Assembly (NCBI RefSeq): GCF_028368975.1
Contig: NZ_JAQNDM010000002.1
Span: 4,892,425-4,956,424 of the forward strand
Direction of reading: 5' to 3'
DNA: 64,000 nt
DNA from: Stigmatella ashevillena
GTDB taxonomy: Bacteria; Myxococcota; Myxococcia; Myxococcales; Myxococcaceae
Shown here: positions 32,753 through 41,559 of the stretch, piece by piece
How positions within the stretch are numbered: the first letter of the stretch is position 1
How the letters are laid out: each line of letters opens with the position of its first letter
Made by a program: the position numbers and the translations under genes
The notes under the pieces: model-generated
Databases searched by the model: none
What the model saw: only the letters and a program-made list of their open reading frames with translations
Told to the model about the DNA's origin: nothing

Positions 32753-33730
32753 GTGGGCATTTCGCTGGGGGATGTGTCTGGCATTGGCCCGGAGGTGACG
32801 GCGGCGGCCCTGGCGCTGCCCCGGGTGCGCCGGGCACTGGTGCCGGTGGTGTTCGGAGATGGGCCCACGCTGGAGCGCTTCGCCCTCTTCGGCCGATATG
32901 CGCGGGCCACCCCGGAGACGCTGAGCCGGGACACGGGCCCCACGCTGTGCGTGGTGACGACGCTGGCGGAGAAGGACCGGGTGCCGGGCAAGCCCACGCG
33001 AGAGGGCGGCCGGGCCCAGTACGCCTACGTCACCGCGGCCATCGAGGCGGCGCGGGCAGGACAGGTGGACGCGCTGTGCACGGCGCCCGTCTCCAAGGAG
33101 CAGATCTCCCGCGCGGGCATTCCGTTCATGGGACACACCGAGGTGCTGGCGGAGGCCTTCGGCGTGGAGGTGCTGATGCTGATGGACGGACCTCGGGTGC
33201 GCGTGGCGCTGGCCACCAACCACGTTCCCCTGTCCGCATTGCCGAAGCTGCTCACGGTGGAGCGGCTCACCGCGCAGCTCAAGCTGCTGTCCCGCTCGCT
33301 GGCGCCCGTGGTGGGACACCGGCCCCGGATCGCCGTGCTGGGGCTCAACCCCCACGCGGGCGAAGGGGGATTGCTGGGACGCGAAGAGGTGGAGATCCTC
33401 ACCCCTGCCATCCGCCAGGCGCGTGCGGCCCGGGTGGATGCGCACGGGCCCTTGCCAGCGGACGGACTCTTCGCGCGGCCGGACGCCATTCCCTATGACG
33501 CGGTGCTGGCGATGTACCACGACCAGGGGCTCATCCCGGCCAAGGCGCTGGACTTCGAGCGCACGGTGAACGTGACGCTGGGGCTGCCGGTGCCTCGGAC
33601 TTCACCCGACCACGGCACCGCGTATGACATCGCGGGCAAGGGACAAGCGAGCCGCGTGCCCATGGTGGAAGCGCTGCTCAAGGCGGCCCAGCTCGCCCGG
33701 CCCAGGGCCCCACGCCCCCGGAGGGGCTGA
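32753..33730 (+). CDS. pdxA: 4-hydroxythreonine-4-phosphate dehydrogenase
   Basis: 325 aa from GTG 32753. GISLGDVSGIGPEV at the N-terminus, TAPVSKEQI, GHTEVLAEAFG, ATNHVPLSALP, LNPHAGEGGLLGREE and YDAVLAMYHDQGLIPAKAL with the zinc-binding His and Asp are all PdxA signatures. It makes the 3-amino-2-oxopropyl phosphate used for pyridoxine ring closure. An alternative start is the CTG at 32726, which overlaps the surA stop (CTGA) and has GAGGTG five bases upstream; that would add 9 residues. The reading frame itself is certain. Confidence 0.93.
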   Translation: MGISLGDVSGIGPEVTAAALALPRVRRALVPVVFGDGPTLERFALFGRYARATPETLSRDTGPTLCVVTTLAEKDRVPGKPTREGGRAQYAYVTAAIEAARAGQVDALCTAPVSKEQISRAGIPFMGHTEVLAEAFGVEVLMLMDGPRVRVALATNHVPLSALPKLLTVERLTAQLKLLSRSLAPVVGHRPRIAVLGLNPHAGEGGLLGREEVEILTPAIRQARAARVDAHGPLPADGLFARPDAIPYDAVLAMYHDQGLIPAKALDFERTVNVTLGLPVPRTSPDHGTAYDIAGKGQASRVPMVEALLKAAQLARPRAPRPRRG

Positions 33731-33734
33731 AGCC

Positions 33735-34883
33735 TCAGAACCGGAAGGGAAACTGGATGGGCGCCTGCTGGACGCGGTGGCGCGGGAACTTCCAGCCCCG
33801 GACGAGCCCTTCGATGCAACGGGCCAGGGGCGTGCCGCGCATCTCATCGGTCGCCATGCCCACCTGCGCGGTCGAGCCACTGGCCAGGATGGTCCAGCGC
33901 AGCACGAAGGAGCCTCCCTCATTGCCCGTGGCCTCTTTGTGGCGGCGGATGCACGAGGCGATCGCGGGCTGATTGGCCACCACCACGCGCTGAATCTCGA
34001 CCGGCTCCAGACGCACGGGGAGATCCTCGTTGGAACTGGCGCTGTCCTCTTCCTCCTCCTGCGCGGAGGGGCCCCCCCCGGGAGCAGCCCGCCGCGGTGG
34101 GGCCTTGGCCACTGGGGCTCCCGCCACGGGAGCCACGGCCCGGGCCACCGGCGGCGGAGTGGCCTTCACCACCGAGGGCACCGGCACCGGGCCAGCAACC
34201 TTGGGGACCTCCCGGACCGGGTCCGGGGTGGCCACGGCCTGCGGGACCAAAGGCAGAGGTGCAGCCGCCGCAGGACCCACCGCCGCGACGGGGCCCGCAG
34301 GCACATAGGTCTCCACCACTTCCGGTGGGCTGGGCAGTGAGGACCGCGCCGTCCACAAGGCCCCGGCGGTGAGCAACCCCAAGGCGCCCACTCCCAGTGC
34401 CACCCTCTTCCTGAGCGGGCGCCGGTGAGAGCCCTGTGGGCGAAGGGTCTCCTCGAGAGACTTCCAAGGCTTCTGCAAGGAGGAGCGCTCCTCCTCGGAC
34501 AAAGGAGCGGGCTCGGTGCCCCACGCGAGATCCGGCAGCAGAACCTGCGCGGTCTGGGTCTCGTTCACCGCCGGGGGCTTCACCTCCAGGGGCTTCACGC
34601 TCGGGGAAGAAGCGCGGCCTTTCTTGGGGGGCTCGGGCCGTCCATCCGGTCCCGGCTTCGAGCACAGCCACCGCTCCTCCTCGGAGGCCAGCGCGAGCAT
34701 GCCTTGAAGGCTCTTGCGGGGCTTCGGGACGGGCGGCGCAGTGCGGACAGAGGGCTTGGGCGCTGGAACGGGCTGACGGATCAGCTCGCGATCCAGATAG
34801 GCATCCAGGTCTTCTCCGAGCGCATCGTGCACCTCGACGGAGACGACGCCCTCGGGCTCTGCCTCATACGAATGACTGCCCAT
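33735..34883 (-). CDS. TonB-like C-terminal membrane protein (AgmX/PglI C-terminal type)
   Basis: 382 aa. A cytoplasmic, charged N-terminal half (1-160), one membrane helix (about 161-178, VALGVGALGLLTAGALW), a long Pro/Ala/Val-rich periplasmic linker (185-280), and a C-terminal domain of about 100 residues (VVVANQPAIASCIRRHKEATGNEGGSFVLRWTILASGSTAQVGMATDEM....LARCIEGLVRGWKFP....PIQFPFRF). That C-terminal module is the TonB-like fold found in AgmX/GltJ-type myxobacterial envelope proteins. It may span the periplasm to contact outer-membrane partners. Ends 4 bp from the convergent pdxA stop. Confidence 0.85.
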   Translation of the reverse strand: MGSHSYEAEPEGVVSVEVHDALGEDLDAYLDRELIRQPVPAPKPSVRTAPPVPKPRKSLQGMLALASEEERWLCSKPGPDGRPEPPKKGRASSPSVKPLEVKPPAVNETQTAQVLLPDLAWGTEPAPLSEEERSSLQKPWKSLEETLRPQGSHRRPLRKRVALGVGALGLLTAGALWTARSSLPSPPEVVETYVPAGPVAAVGPAAAAPLPLVPQAVATPDPVREVPKVAGPVPVPSVVKATPPPVARAVAPVAGAPVAKAPPRRAAPGGGPSAQEEEEDSASSNEDLPVRLEPVEIQRVVVANQPAIASCIRRHKEATGNEGGSFVLRWTILASGSTAQVGMATDEMRGTPLARCIEGLVRGWKFPRHRVQQAPIQFPFRF

Positions 34884-35153
34884 ACTCCCCCCACTTCGTC
34901 CCTGCGGAACCGCCTCGTGATGAGGCGGGAATTCAAGCTAGGCACGGAAAAGAAGAACGCCACTGAGACGTTCACACGTGAGCGCGGGCACCTTCCTCTA
35001 CTCATCACTGACGTCTGCCAACGTCCTGTGCCGACCACAGGGAGGCTCTCGAAAAAGGACCCGCTTCTGCCCAGAACTGAATTTCCCAAGGGGGCCCACG
35101 TCAGAGGGCACGCACCCCGCAGCATCGTGCTATCTCCCTCCGACGAATATCCC

Positions 35154-35942
35154 ATGATCCCCCACAACTTCTGGAAGCTCTCCGCGCTGGCCCTCACCCT
35201 GATTGCTCCCGCCGCCATGGCGGATTGGAGGAGCGATGGAAACATCAAACGCAACAAGGTCAGCGCGAACGACAGCTCGGATGACAGTTCGCGGGACGAC
35301 TCCCAGGATGCCCCTCAAGAGGAGGCGGAGGAATCCAGAGCCCATGAGGAGGCCAAAGGGTTCTCCCTCGGACTGCGCGCCGGCGTCGGCCTCCCCTTCG
35401 GGAAGACGACGGGAGAGGGGCGCGGGGACAGCGGGAAGCTGAGCAACACGTTCTCTGCCCTCATCCCCTTGCAGCTCGATGTGGGCTACTTCATCAACTC
35501 CCACCTCTACGTGGGCGGCTCCTTCCAGTACGGCCTGGGACTGCTCGCCGAGGATTGTGGCGAGGGGGCCAGCTGCTCCGCGAGCGTGATGCGCTTCGGC
35601 GCCAACGTGGACTACCACTTCGCGCCGCTGGCGAAGGTCGACCCCTGGGTGGGGCTGGGCATCGGTTACGAGCTCCTCAGTTTCAGCGCCTCCGCGACGC
35701 TGGGTGGCCAAAAGTTTGAGAGCAGCTCCAGCGGCGGCGGGTTCGAGTTCGCAGCCCTCCAGGGCGGCATCGGCTTCCAGCTCAACAAGAACTTCACGGT
35801 GGGCCCCTTCGTGACCTTCACCGTGGGCCAGTACTCCAGCTTCAGCCTTTCGGACGGAGAGGACTCCGTCTCGGAGGACATCGAGAAGAAGTCGATCCAC
35901 TCCTGGCTCATGGGCGGTGTCCGGGCACAGTACCGCTTCTAG
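35154..35942 (+). CDS. Small outer-membrane beta-barrel protein
   Basis: 262 aa. Signal peptide at 1-22 (ending PAAMA), a Ser/Asp/Glu-rich linker (residues 28-65, SSDDSSRDDSQDAPQEEAEE), then alternating beta strands (FSLGLRAGVGLPFG, LDVGYFINSHLYVGGSFQYGLGLL, VDYHFAPLAKVDPWVGLGIGYELL, FEFAALQGGIGFQLNKNFTVGPFVTFTVGQY) ending in VRAQYRF with a terminal Phe, the barrel assembly signal. Probably an 8-strand OmpW/OmpA-type barrel. ATG 35154. The acidic spacer before the barrel is unusual. Divergent from the TonB-like gene. Confidence 0.85.
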   Translation: MIPHNFWKLSALALTLIAPAAMADWRSDGNIKRNKVSANDSSDDSSRDDSQDAPQEEAEESRAHEEAKGFSLGLRAGVGLPFGKTTGEGRGDSGKLSNTFSALIPLQLDVGYFINSHLYVGGSFQYGLGLLAEDCGEGASCSASVMRFGANVDYHFAPLAKVDPWVGLGIGYELLSFSASATLGGQKFESSSSGGGFEFAALQGGIGFQLNKNFTVGPFVTFTVGQYSSFSLSDGEDSVSEDIEKKSIHSWLMGGVRAQYRF

Positions 35943-35982
35943 CCCTCAGAGCGCCGCGCGGAGTCCGGATATAAAGCCGGGC

Positions 35983-37227
35983 ATGCCCATCAGAAAATGG
36001 ATGACGCTGTTCAGCGCGGTGACGTGTTCCCTCATGGGCTGCGGTGAATCGCAGCCCCCCGCCGAACCCCGGGTTCGGCTCAGGGTCCCCCTCTACTCGT
36101 ACATCCCCGACGCGGCGGGAGATCAATTCCAAGCCCTCGCCCAGCGCCTCGAGAGCGAGTTCGAGCAGCAGCACCCGGACGTGGATCTCGTCGTCAACCC
36201 CTCGTGCTTCAAGGATGACCTCTACGAGCCCTCCGAACTCGCCCGCTCCTTACGGGGAGAGAGCGATTGTGCCTACGACGTCGTCGAGACAGACACCTCT
36301 CTCCTGGGAGAACTCGTGGAGACGGGCGCGGTCCGCCCCTGGGCGGCGCTGCCCCAGGGCCCCCAGTGGCATCCCGCCGGCATCTCGGCCTCGACCTTCC
36401 AGAACCAGCTCTACGGGGTGCCGCACTGGCTGTGCGCGCACTACATCCTCTCGCGAAACGAGGCGGTGAGCAGCGCCCAAACGGTGGACGCGCTGGTCCA
36501 AGCACTCGACGCGCTCCAGACACCGGCCATGAACCTGGCGGCCAATCTGCTGGGAAGCTGGAACCTGCCCTCGCTCTACCTCGATGCGTGGACGGACACC
36601 CACGGCCCCGGCAACGTCCAGTCGGCGGTCTCCACCCAGTACGACGCGCAGGTGCTCGCCGGCATGAAGGCGCTCACCCAAGGCTGTGAGACAGCCCAGG
36701 GCAACCCCTGCATCGATGGAACCTACGATGCCGCCGAGAACTTCGACCTGCCCACCCACCTCTTCGCGGACGGCCAGGCCGACGCGACCCTGGGCTACTC
36801 GGAGCGACTGCACACCCTGCTGAAGCGGGCACCCTCGGAAGCGACGCAGGGCACGCTGCGCATCTCGCTCGCACCGCTGGGCCAGGGCAACCAGCCCCTG
36901 GTGTTCACGGACTCCTTCTTCCTGGGAAAGAACTGCACCGGTGATTGCGAGCAGGCCGCGGTGCGGTTCGTGGAGTACATGAGCCAAGCGAGCACGTACG
37001 CATGGCTCCTCCTGAGCGAGGATGCGCCCGCCGCCGGACGTGTCCCTCGCTACCTCATGCCGGCCGCGCTGGATGTCTACGAGACGCCGGGTCTGAAAGC
37101 CGACCCCTTCTACCCCCGCATCGGCGCTGCCACGCGCACGGCCGCCCCCTTTCCCAACCGGGGGCTGCTCAACATCCGCAAGCAGATGCGGGACGACATC
37201 CTTCGCGCCCTCTCCGGCGAGGGTTGA
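35983..37227 (+). CDS. Thiaminase I-like lipoprotein (thiamine pyridinylase family)
   Basis: 414 aa. Lipobox SLMGC gives an exported lipoprotein. The fold is a periplasmic binding protein, but specific positions follow thiaminase I of Paenibacillus: VPLYSYIPDAAGDQF (LYKYIPD), LYGVPHWLCAHYILS with C151 in the place of the nucleophile Cys (YGIPQILCTN), LGYSERLHTL with E274 at the catalytic Glu (GFTES), and RYLMPAALDVYE (QYLLPARHQVYE). Thiaminase I cleaves thiamine by swapping the thiazole for a nucleophile. Secretion suggests attack on external thiamine or salvage. No thiamine genes are adjacent. A plain solute-binding protein is the alternative. It starts 40 bp after the barrel gene. Confidence 0.8.
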   Translation: MPIRKWMTLFSAVTCSLMGCGESQPPAEPRVRLRVPLYSYIPDAAGDQFQALAQRLESEFEQQHPDVDLVVNPSCFKDDLYEPSELARSLRGESDCAYDVVETDTSLLGELVETGAVRPWAALPQGPQWHPAGISASTFQNQLYGVPHWLCAHYILSRNEAVSSAQTVDALVQALDALQTPAMNLAANLLGSWNLPSLYLDAWTDTHGPGNVQSAVSTQYDAQVLAGMKALTQGCETAQGNPCIDGTYDAAENFDLPTHLFADGQADATLGYSERLHTLLKRAPSEATQGTLRISLAPLGQGNQPLVFTDSFFLGKNCTGDCEQAAVRFVEYMSQASTYAWLLLSEDAPAAGRVPRYLMPAALDVYETPGLKADPFYPRIGAATRTAAPFPNRGLLNIRKQMRDDILRALSGEG

Positions 37228-37234
37228 GCGCAGC

Positions 37235-37265
37235 CGTCGGCTCCCCCGGGGGGAGGGAGCCGACG
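37235..37265. terminator. Hairpin between convergent genes
   Basis: Perfect 11-bp stem CGTCGGCTCCC/GGGAGCCGACG with a 9-base loop, between the stops of the thiaminase-like gene (37227) and the FAD oxidase (37270). No T tract, but position and strength suggest a bidirectional terminator. Confidence 0.7.
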
Positions 37266-37269
37266 CCGG

Positions 37270-38640
37270 TCAGAGCACCTTGCCGGGATTGAGCAGGCCG
37301 AGCGGATCCATCGCGGCCTTGAGGGTGTGGTGAAGCCGCATCGTCTCCGGGCCCAGTTGCGCGGCCAGGAAGGGACGCTTGAGCAGACCCACCCCATGCT
37401 CACCAGTGAGGGTCCCGCCCAGCGCCCCCACCCTCTCGATGATGTCATCGAACGCCGCCTGGGCGCGGGCCACCGCGTCCGGGTCGTTCCGGTCGAAGAC
37501 GAGCGTGGGGTGCATGTTCCCATCGCCCGCGTGCCCGAACGTTCCAATGAGCACCCCGCGCCGCGCCGCGATGCGCTCGACCGCCGCGAGCAGCTCCGCG
37601 ATGCGTGAGATCGGCACGCCCACGTCATCGAGCAACGTGGTGCCCTGCTTCTCGAGCGCGGGGAACGCGAACCTGCGCGCGCCGAGCAACAGCTCCCCCT
37701 CGGCCTCGTCCGCGGACTGCGCCACGAAGGTCGCCCCGGCGGCCTCGCACACGGCCGCCATCCGCGCGCACTCCTCCACGCCCTGCTCGCCCCCCGCGTC
37801 GGAACGGGCCAGCAGGAGCGCCGCGGCCTCGACGTCCAGTCCCATGGGCCGGGCGGCCTCGACCGCGCGGACCGTGGTCCGGTCCATCAGCTCCAGGAGC
37901 GAGGGCCGGCTCCCAGCCATGATGTCCGTCACCGCCGCGCCCGCGCCGACGAGCTCCGGAAACGAGGCCAGCAGCGTCGTGGCCTTCGGAGGACGGGGCC
38001 GCAGCCGCAACGTGGCCTCGGTGATGATGCCCAGCGTGCCCTCGGAGCCGACGAACAACCGGGTCAAGTCATAGCCCGCCACGTTCTTCACCGTCCGGCC
38101 CCCCGTCCGCACCACGGAGCCATCCGCGAGCACGACCTCGAGCCCGAGCACCGCGTCTCCCGTCACCCCGTACTTCACGCAGCACAGCCCGCCGGCATTG
38201 GTGGCCAGGTTGCCGCCAATCGTCGAGAACTCCCAGCTCGCGGGATCCGGCGCGTACCAGAGCCCCTGCTCGGCCACCGCGGCCTTGACCGCGGCGTTGA
38301 TGACCCCTGGCTGCACCACGGCGAACAGACCGCGCCGGTCGATCTCCAGGATGCGGTTCATCCGGACGAGCGAGAGCATGATGCACCCATCCACCGCGTT
38401 GGCACCGCCAGACAGCCCCGAGCCTGCTCCCCGGGCAACCACGGGAGCACGGTGGGCCGTGGCCACTTGGAGTACGGCCTGAACCTCGGCCGTCGAGCCC
38501 GGCCGAACCAGAACCCGGGGAATTCCCGCCTTCGCCCAGGCGGCTTGATCGTAACGGTGCGCCTCCAGCACGTCAGGGTCGGTGACAAGTCCTTCGGGCG
38601 GTAGCACGGCCGCGAGGTCTCTCAACAAATGCTCGCTCAT
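37270..38640 (-). CDS. FAD-linked oxidase, glycolate oxidase GlcD / D-lactate dehydrogenase type
   Basis: 456 aa. FAD-binding 4 domain: [87 protein letters not shown]. The C-terminal FAD-oxidase cap has [18 protein letters not shown] and [13 protein letters not shown], the GlcD/Dld signature. It would oxidise a 2-hydroxy acid (glycolate, D-lactate or 2-hydroxyglutarate) on the membrane side. ATG 38640 has GGGGAG about nine bases upstream. No glcE/glcF partner is adjacent, so a single-subunit enzyme is more likely. Confidence 0.92.
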   Translation of the reverse strand: MSEHLLRDLAAVLPPEGLVTDPDVLEAHRYDQAAWAKAGIPRVLVRPGSTAEVQAVLQVATAHRAPVVARGAGSGLSGGANAVDGCIMLSLVRMNRILEIDRRGLFAVVQPGVINAAVKAAVAEQGLWYAPDPASWEFSTIGGNLATNAGGLCCVKYGVTGDAVLGLEVVLADGSVVRTGGRTVKNVAGYDLTRLFVGSEGTLGIITEATLRLRPRPPKATTLLASFPELVGAGAAVTDIMAGSRPSLLELMDRTTVRAVEAARPMGLDVEAAALLLARSDAGGEQGVEECARMAAVCEAAGATFVAQSADEAEGELLLGARRFAFPALEKQGTTLLDDVGVPISRIAELLAAVERIAARRGVLIGTFGHAGDGNMHPTLVFDRNDPDAVARAQAAFDDIIERVGALGGTLTGEHGVGLLKRPFLAAQLGPETMRLHHTLKAAMDPLGLLNPGKVL

Positions 38641-38753
38641 CAACCAACACTCCCCTGACAAAGGGCTTGCACTGCCCCCAGGCGCCGAGCGCCGAAGACG
38701 GTGGGCGCGAAGACATGTTATCCCAACCAAGAACCACAACCCGGAGTGAAACC

Positions 38754-39335
38754 ATGTTGGGCAAGAAGCTGCTGATGCTGGTGGGCGACTACGTGGAGGA
38801 CTACGAGGTGATGGTGCCCTTCCAGGCGCTCCAGGCCGTGGGGCACACGGTGCACGCCGTCTGTCCGGACAAGAAGGCCGGTGAGTTCGTCCGCACCGCC
38901 ATTCATGACTTCGATGGAGCCCAGACGTACAGCGAGAAGCCAGGGCACAACTTCATCGTCAACGCCACATTCTCCGAGATCGAAGCCTCCCACTACGACG
39001 CGCTGGTGATTCCCGGCGGCCGGGCACCGGAGTACCTGCGCCTCAACCCGAAGGTGCTGAAGGTGGTCCGCCACTTCGCCGAGACGCGCAAGCCCATCGC
39101 CGCCATCTGCCATGGGTTGCAGATCCTCGCGGCGGCGGGAGCCCTCGAGGGCAAGCGCTGCACAGCGTATCCGGCGTGCGGCCCCGAGGTCGCCCTCGCC
39201 CGCGGCTCTTATGTCGAGGTGGCCGCCGACGAAGCCGTGGTGGATGGCAATCTCGTCACCGCCCCGGCGTGGCCTGCCCACCCGCGCTGGATCGCCGGCT
39301 TCCTGCTGCTGCTGGGCACGCGCATCCAGCACTGA
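38754..39335 (+). CDS. DJ-1/PfpI family protein
   Basis: 193 aa. [22 protein letters not shown] carries the conserved Glu; [16 protein letters not shown] and [15 protein letters not shown] hold the nucleophile elbow Cys-His (CHG). This matches the intracellular protease/amidase-like PfpI branch, with GGR(A)PEYL. Members act as glyoxalases, deglycases or chaperones. ATG 38754 is preceded by GGAG with 8 bases spacing. Divergent from the FAD oxidase gene (113 bp shared upstream region). Confidence 0.92.
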   Translation: MLGKKLLMLVGDYVEDYEVMVPFQALQAVGHTVHAVCPDKKAGEFVRTAIHDFDGAQTYSEKPGHNFIVNATFSEIEASHYDALVIPGGRAPEYLRLNPKVLKVVRHFAETRKPIAAICHGLQILAAAGALEGKRCTAYPACGPEVALARGSYVEVAADEAVVDGNLVTAPAWPAHPRWIAGFLLLLGTRIQH

Positions 39336-39361
39336 CGCGGGCGGTCAGGAACATCTCGAAC

Positions 39362-39383
39362 GCCCCCGGCACCTCCCGGGGGC
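39362..39383 (+). terminator. GC-rich hairpin after the DJ-1/PfpI gene
   Basis: GCCCCCGG/CCGGGGGC stem of 8 bp with a 6-base loop, 26 bp past the stop codon. A T tract is lacking. The remaining bases up to 39613 hold no supportable gene. Confidence 0.6.
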
Positions 39384-39613
39384 TCTCACCGCCGGGGCGT
39401 CTGGGTTCTCAATAGACGTAACGCCTTTCCCAGACGGCACGCGCGTTGAGCCCTCCACCACCGGTGGCTTTCCCCGGCGAGGAACGGGCTTTCCCCCTCC
39501 GTCACCGTTCCACACGAGCGTCCCCTGGCCACGAACCGGCATCGCGGATGCAAGTGAGACACGGCACGTGCTCCCCCATGAGATGGGAGCACGCGAAAGG
39601 GCGGGGGTCGAAC

Positions 39614-41509
39614 GTGAGCAGATGGACGTGCGGGGCGAAGGGGATGGTTTGTGCCACGGCGCTGGGCGTGGCGGTGGGTTGTCACGAAGGAGGGGAGCCC
39701 GAGGACTGGCAGGAGACGCAGTCACAGGAACTCCTGGAGACGCGGACGTTCGCGGCCGTCGCCGATGCCCGGGTCGAGGCGACCAACTCGGGGCAGAACT
39801 TCGGCACCTCCAGCACCCTCAAGGCGGATACCTCACCGGACTACTCCTCCTATCTGCGCTTCGAGCTGAGCGGGCTGACCGGCACCGTGCGCAGCGCGAA
39901 GCTCCGCCTGTACATGACGGATGCCTCCACCACCGGGCCCGCCGTCTCCAGCACGGGCGCCTCGTGGCAGGAGAGCACCCTCACCTTCCAGAATAAGCCC
40001 GCGGTCGGCACCCGGCTGTCCACTGTGAGCACGGTGACGGCGAACAGTTGGGCCGAGTGGGATGTGACCGCCGCCGTGCAGGGCAACGGCGCGGTGAACC
40101 TCGTGGTGACGTCCACCGGCACCGATGGCACCGTCTTCTCCTCCCGAGAGACCTCCCAGGCGGACCTGCGGCCCCAGCTCGTCGTGACGGTGGACGGCGG
40201 CACCACACCGCCCCCTTCCGGCGGGGACTGGACGTTCTACAGCGCCGCGCAGGGCGTGCCCCGGTACGTCTACGGCGTGAGCGCGGACGCGGGCGGCAAC
40301 CTCTGGGTGGCCGGCGGCGAGGAGGGGCTCTTCGTGCTCCAGAAAGGTCAGACGCAGTTCCGCCGCTTCACGATGGCCGATGGCCTGCGCCCCTATGGGT
40401 ACATGCTCGACGGCAGCGCTCCCTCGGGGGTGAAGTACCTGAAGGTCATCTCCGTCGCGGGAGGCCCCGCGGGCGTCGCCTTCGTGGGCTACGAGGGCAA
40501 GCAGCCCGCCTCGGGCATGCCCACCTGCGAAGACGAGTGGGATCAGGCCTACTACGCGGGCCGGACTCCGGACGCGAGCGTCTACAAGAGCGGAGACGCG
40601 GACCGGGTGACGCTCACGTCCACAGGCATCCAGGTGGTGCACTACGACTTGTCCACCGGCCCCAACAAGGTCGCCGCCGAGCCGCGTGGACGCGAGAAGG
40701 TCTGCAACATCTGGCGCATTGCCTATGACGAGAACACGCAAAGCGTCTGGTTTGGCGGCAACCATGGCTTTGCCTGGGGCCGCGCGAACTTCCCGGGCTA
40801 CAGCTGCGCGCCGGGGACGTGGGACTACAGTTGCGCCGGGGTGATGGAGCACGTGCACCCGGCCATCAACGCCTGGAACACGGACGGCACGAAGCTGGTG
40901 CTGCTCACGGATGCGTACTGGGGCGTCTCGGTGGCCTCCAACGGAGACGTTTGGTTCGGCGGCGCCAACCGCTCCACCCGCTTCCGCTACGGCACCAACG
41001 GCAACAACTACTGGACCGCGCAGAGCCAGTCGGAGGACAGCGCCTACGCGTGGAACCGCTACGACATCTGGCCGGACGCCGTCAGCGAGCCCACGCCGCC
41101 CACCCGCGCCCAGCGCGTGGATGACCACGTGTCTGGCATGGCGGTGATGAGTGACCAGAGCGTGTGGGTGGGCAGCTTCACCCGGGGCCTCGCCCAGCTC
41201 GACGCGAGTGGACAGCGCCTGCGCACCCTGTCGACGGAGCTCGCTGACAAGACAGGGTACGTGGGGGCCGTCGCGGCCGATCCACGCGACAACAGTGTGT
41301 GGGCCGGCATGCGCTGGGGCGGAGGCCTGAGCCGAATCCATGGCAGCACGGTGGTGAACTACGGCAGCGGGGTGATTCCCGACAACCTCATCTGGGTCCC
41401 CGTCCAAGACATCCAGGTGGACCGCTCGACGAGCCCCCGGCGGGTGCTCATCGGCTTCCAGGGCACCGACAGCGTGCCCGGAACCATCGGCGTGTACACC
41501 GGCCCTTAG
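39614..41509 (+). CDS. Secreted DNRLRE-domain plus beta-propeller lipoprotein
   Basis: 631 aa from GTG 39614; the N-terminus has a short hydrophobic signal ending in GVAVGC, a probable lipobox. Residues 35-195 are a DNRLRE/disaggregatase-type beta domain (ADARVEATNSGQNFGTSSTLKADTS...SYLRFELSGL, SWQESTLTFQNKPAVGT, WAEWDVTAAVQGNGAVNLVV). After a Pro linker, repeated WD-like strands (GNLWVAGGEEGLFVL, QSVWFGGNHGFAWG, GDVWFGGANRSTRF, QSVWVGSFTRGLAQL, NSVWAGMRWGGGLSRI) indicate a two-component-regulator-type propeller. Likely on the outer surface; no enzyme motif seen. An in-frame ATG at 39578 is the alternative start. Confidence 0.8.
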   Translation: MSRWTCGAKGMVCATALGVAVGCHEGGEPEDWQETQSQELLETRTFAAVADARVEATNSGQNFGTSSTLKADTSPDYSSYLRFELSGLTGTVRSAKLRLYMTDASTTGPAVSSTGASWQESTLTFQNKPAVGTRLSTVSTVTANSWAEWDVTAAVQGNGAVNLVVTSTGTDGTVFSSRETSQADLRPQLVVTVDGGTTPPPSGGDWTFYSAAQGVPRYVYGVSADAGGNLWVAGGEEGLFVLQKGQTQFRRFTMADGLRPYGYMLDGSAPSGVKYLKVISVAGGPAGVAFVGYEGKQPASGMPTCEDEWDQAYYAGRTPDASVYKSGDADRVTLTSTGIQVVHYDLSTGPNKVAAEPRGREKVCNIWRIAYDENTQSVWFGGNHGFAWGRANFPGYSCAPGTWDYSCAGVMEHVHPAINAWNTDGTKLVLLTDAYWGVSVASNGDVWFGGANRSTRFRYGTNGNNYWTAQSQSEDSAYAWNRYDIWPDAVSEPTPPTRAQRVDDHVSGMAVMSDQSVWVGSFTRGLAQLDASGQRLRTLSTELADKTGYVGAVAADPRDNSVWAGMRWGGGLSRIHGSTVVNYGSGVIPDNLIWVPVQDIQVDRSTSPRRVLIGFQGTDSVPGTIGVYTGP

Positions 41510-41521
41510 CGCAGTATCCTC

Positions 41522-41552
41522 GCCTCCAGGGCCTTTCCGGAGCCCTGGAGGC
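41522..41552 (+). terminator. Perfect hairpin after the propeller gene that also covers the next gene's ribosome site
   Basis: GCCTCCAGGGC/GCCCTGGAGGC, an 11-bp perfect stem with a 9-base loop, 12 bp after the stop at 41509. Its 3' arm contains GGAGG (41547-41551), the Shine-Dalgarno of the GTG at 41560. Confidence 0.75.
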
Positions 41553-41559
41553 TGTGCAC

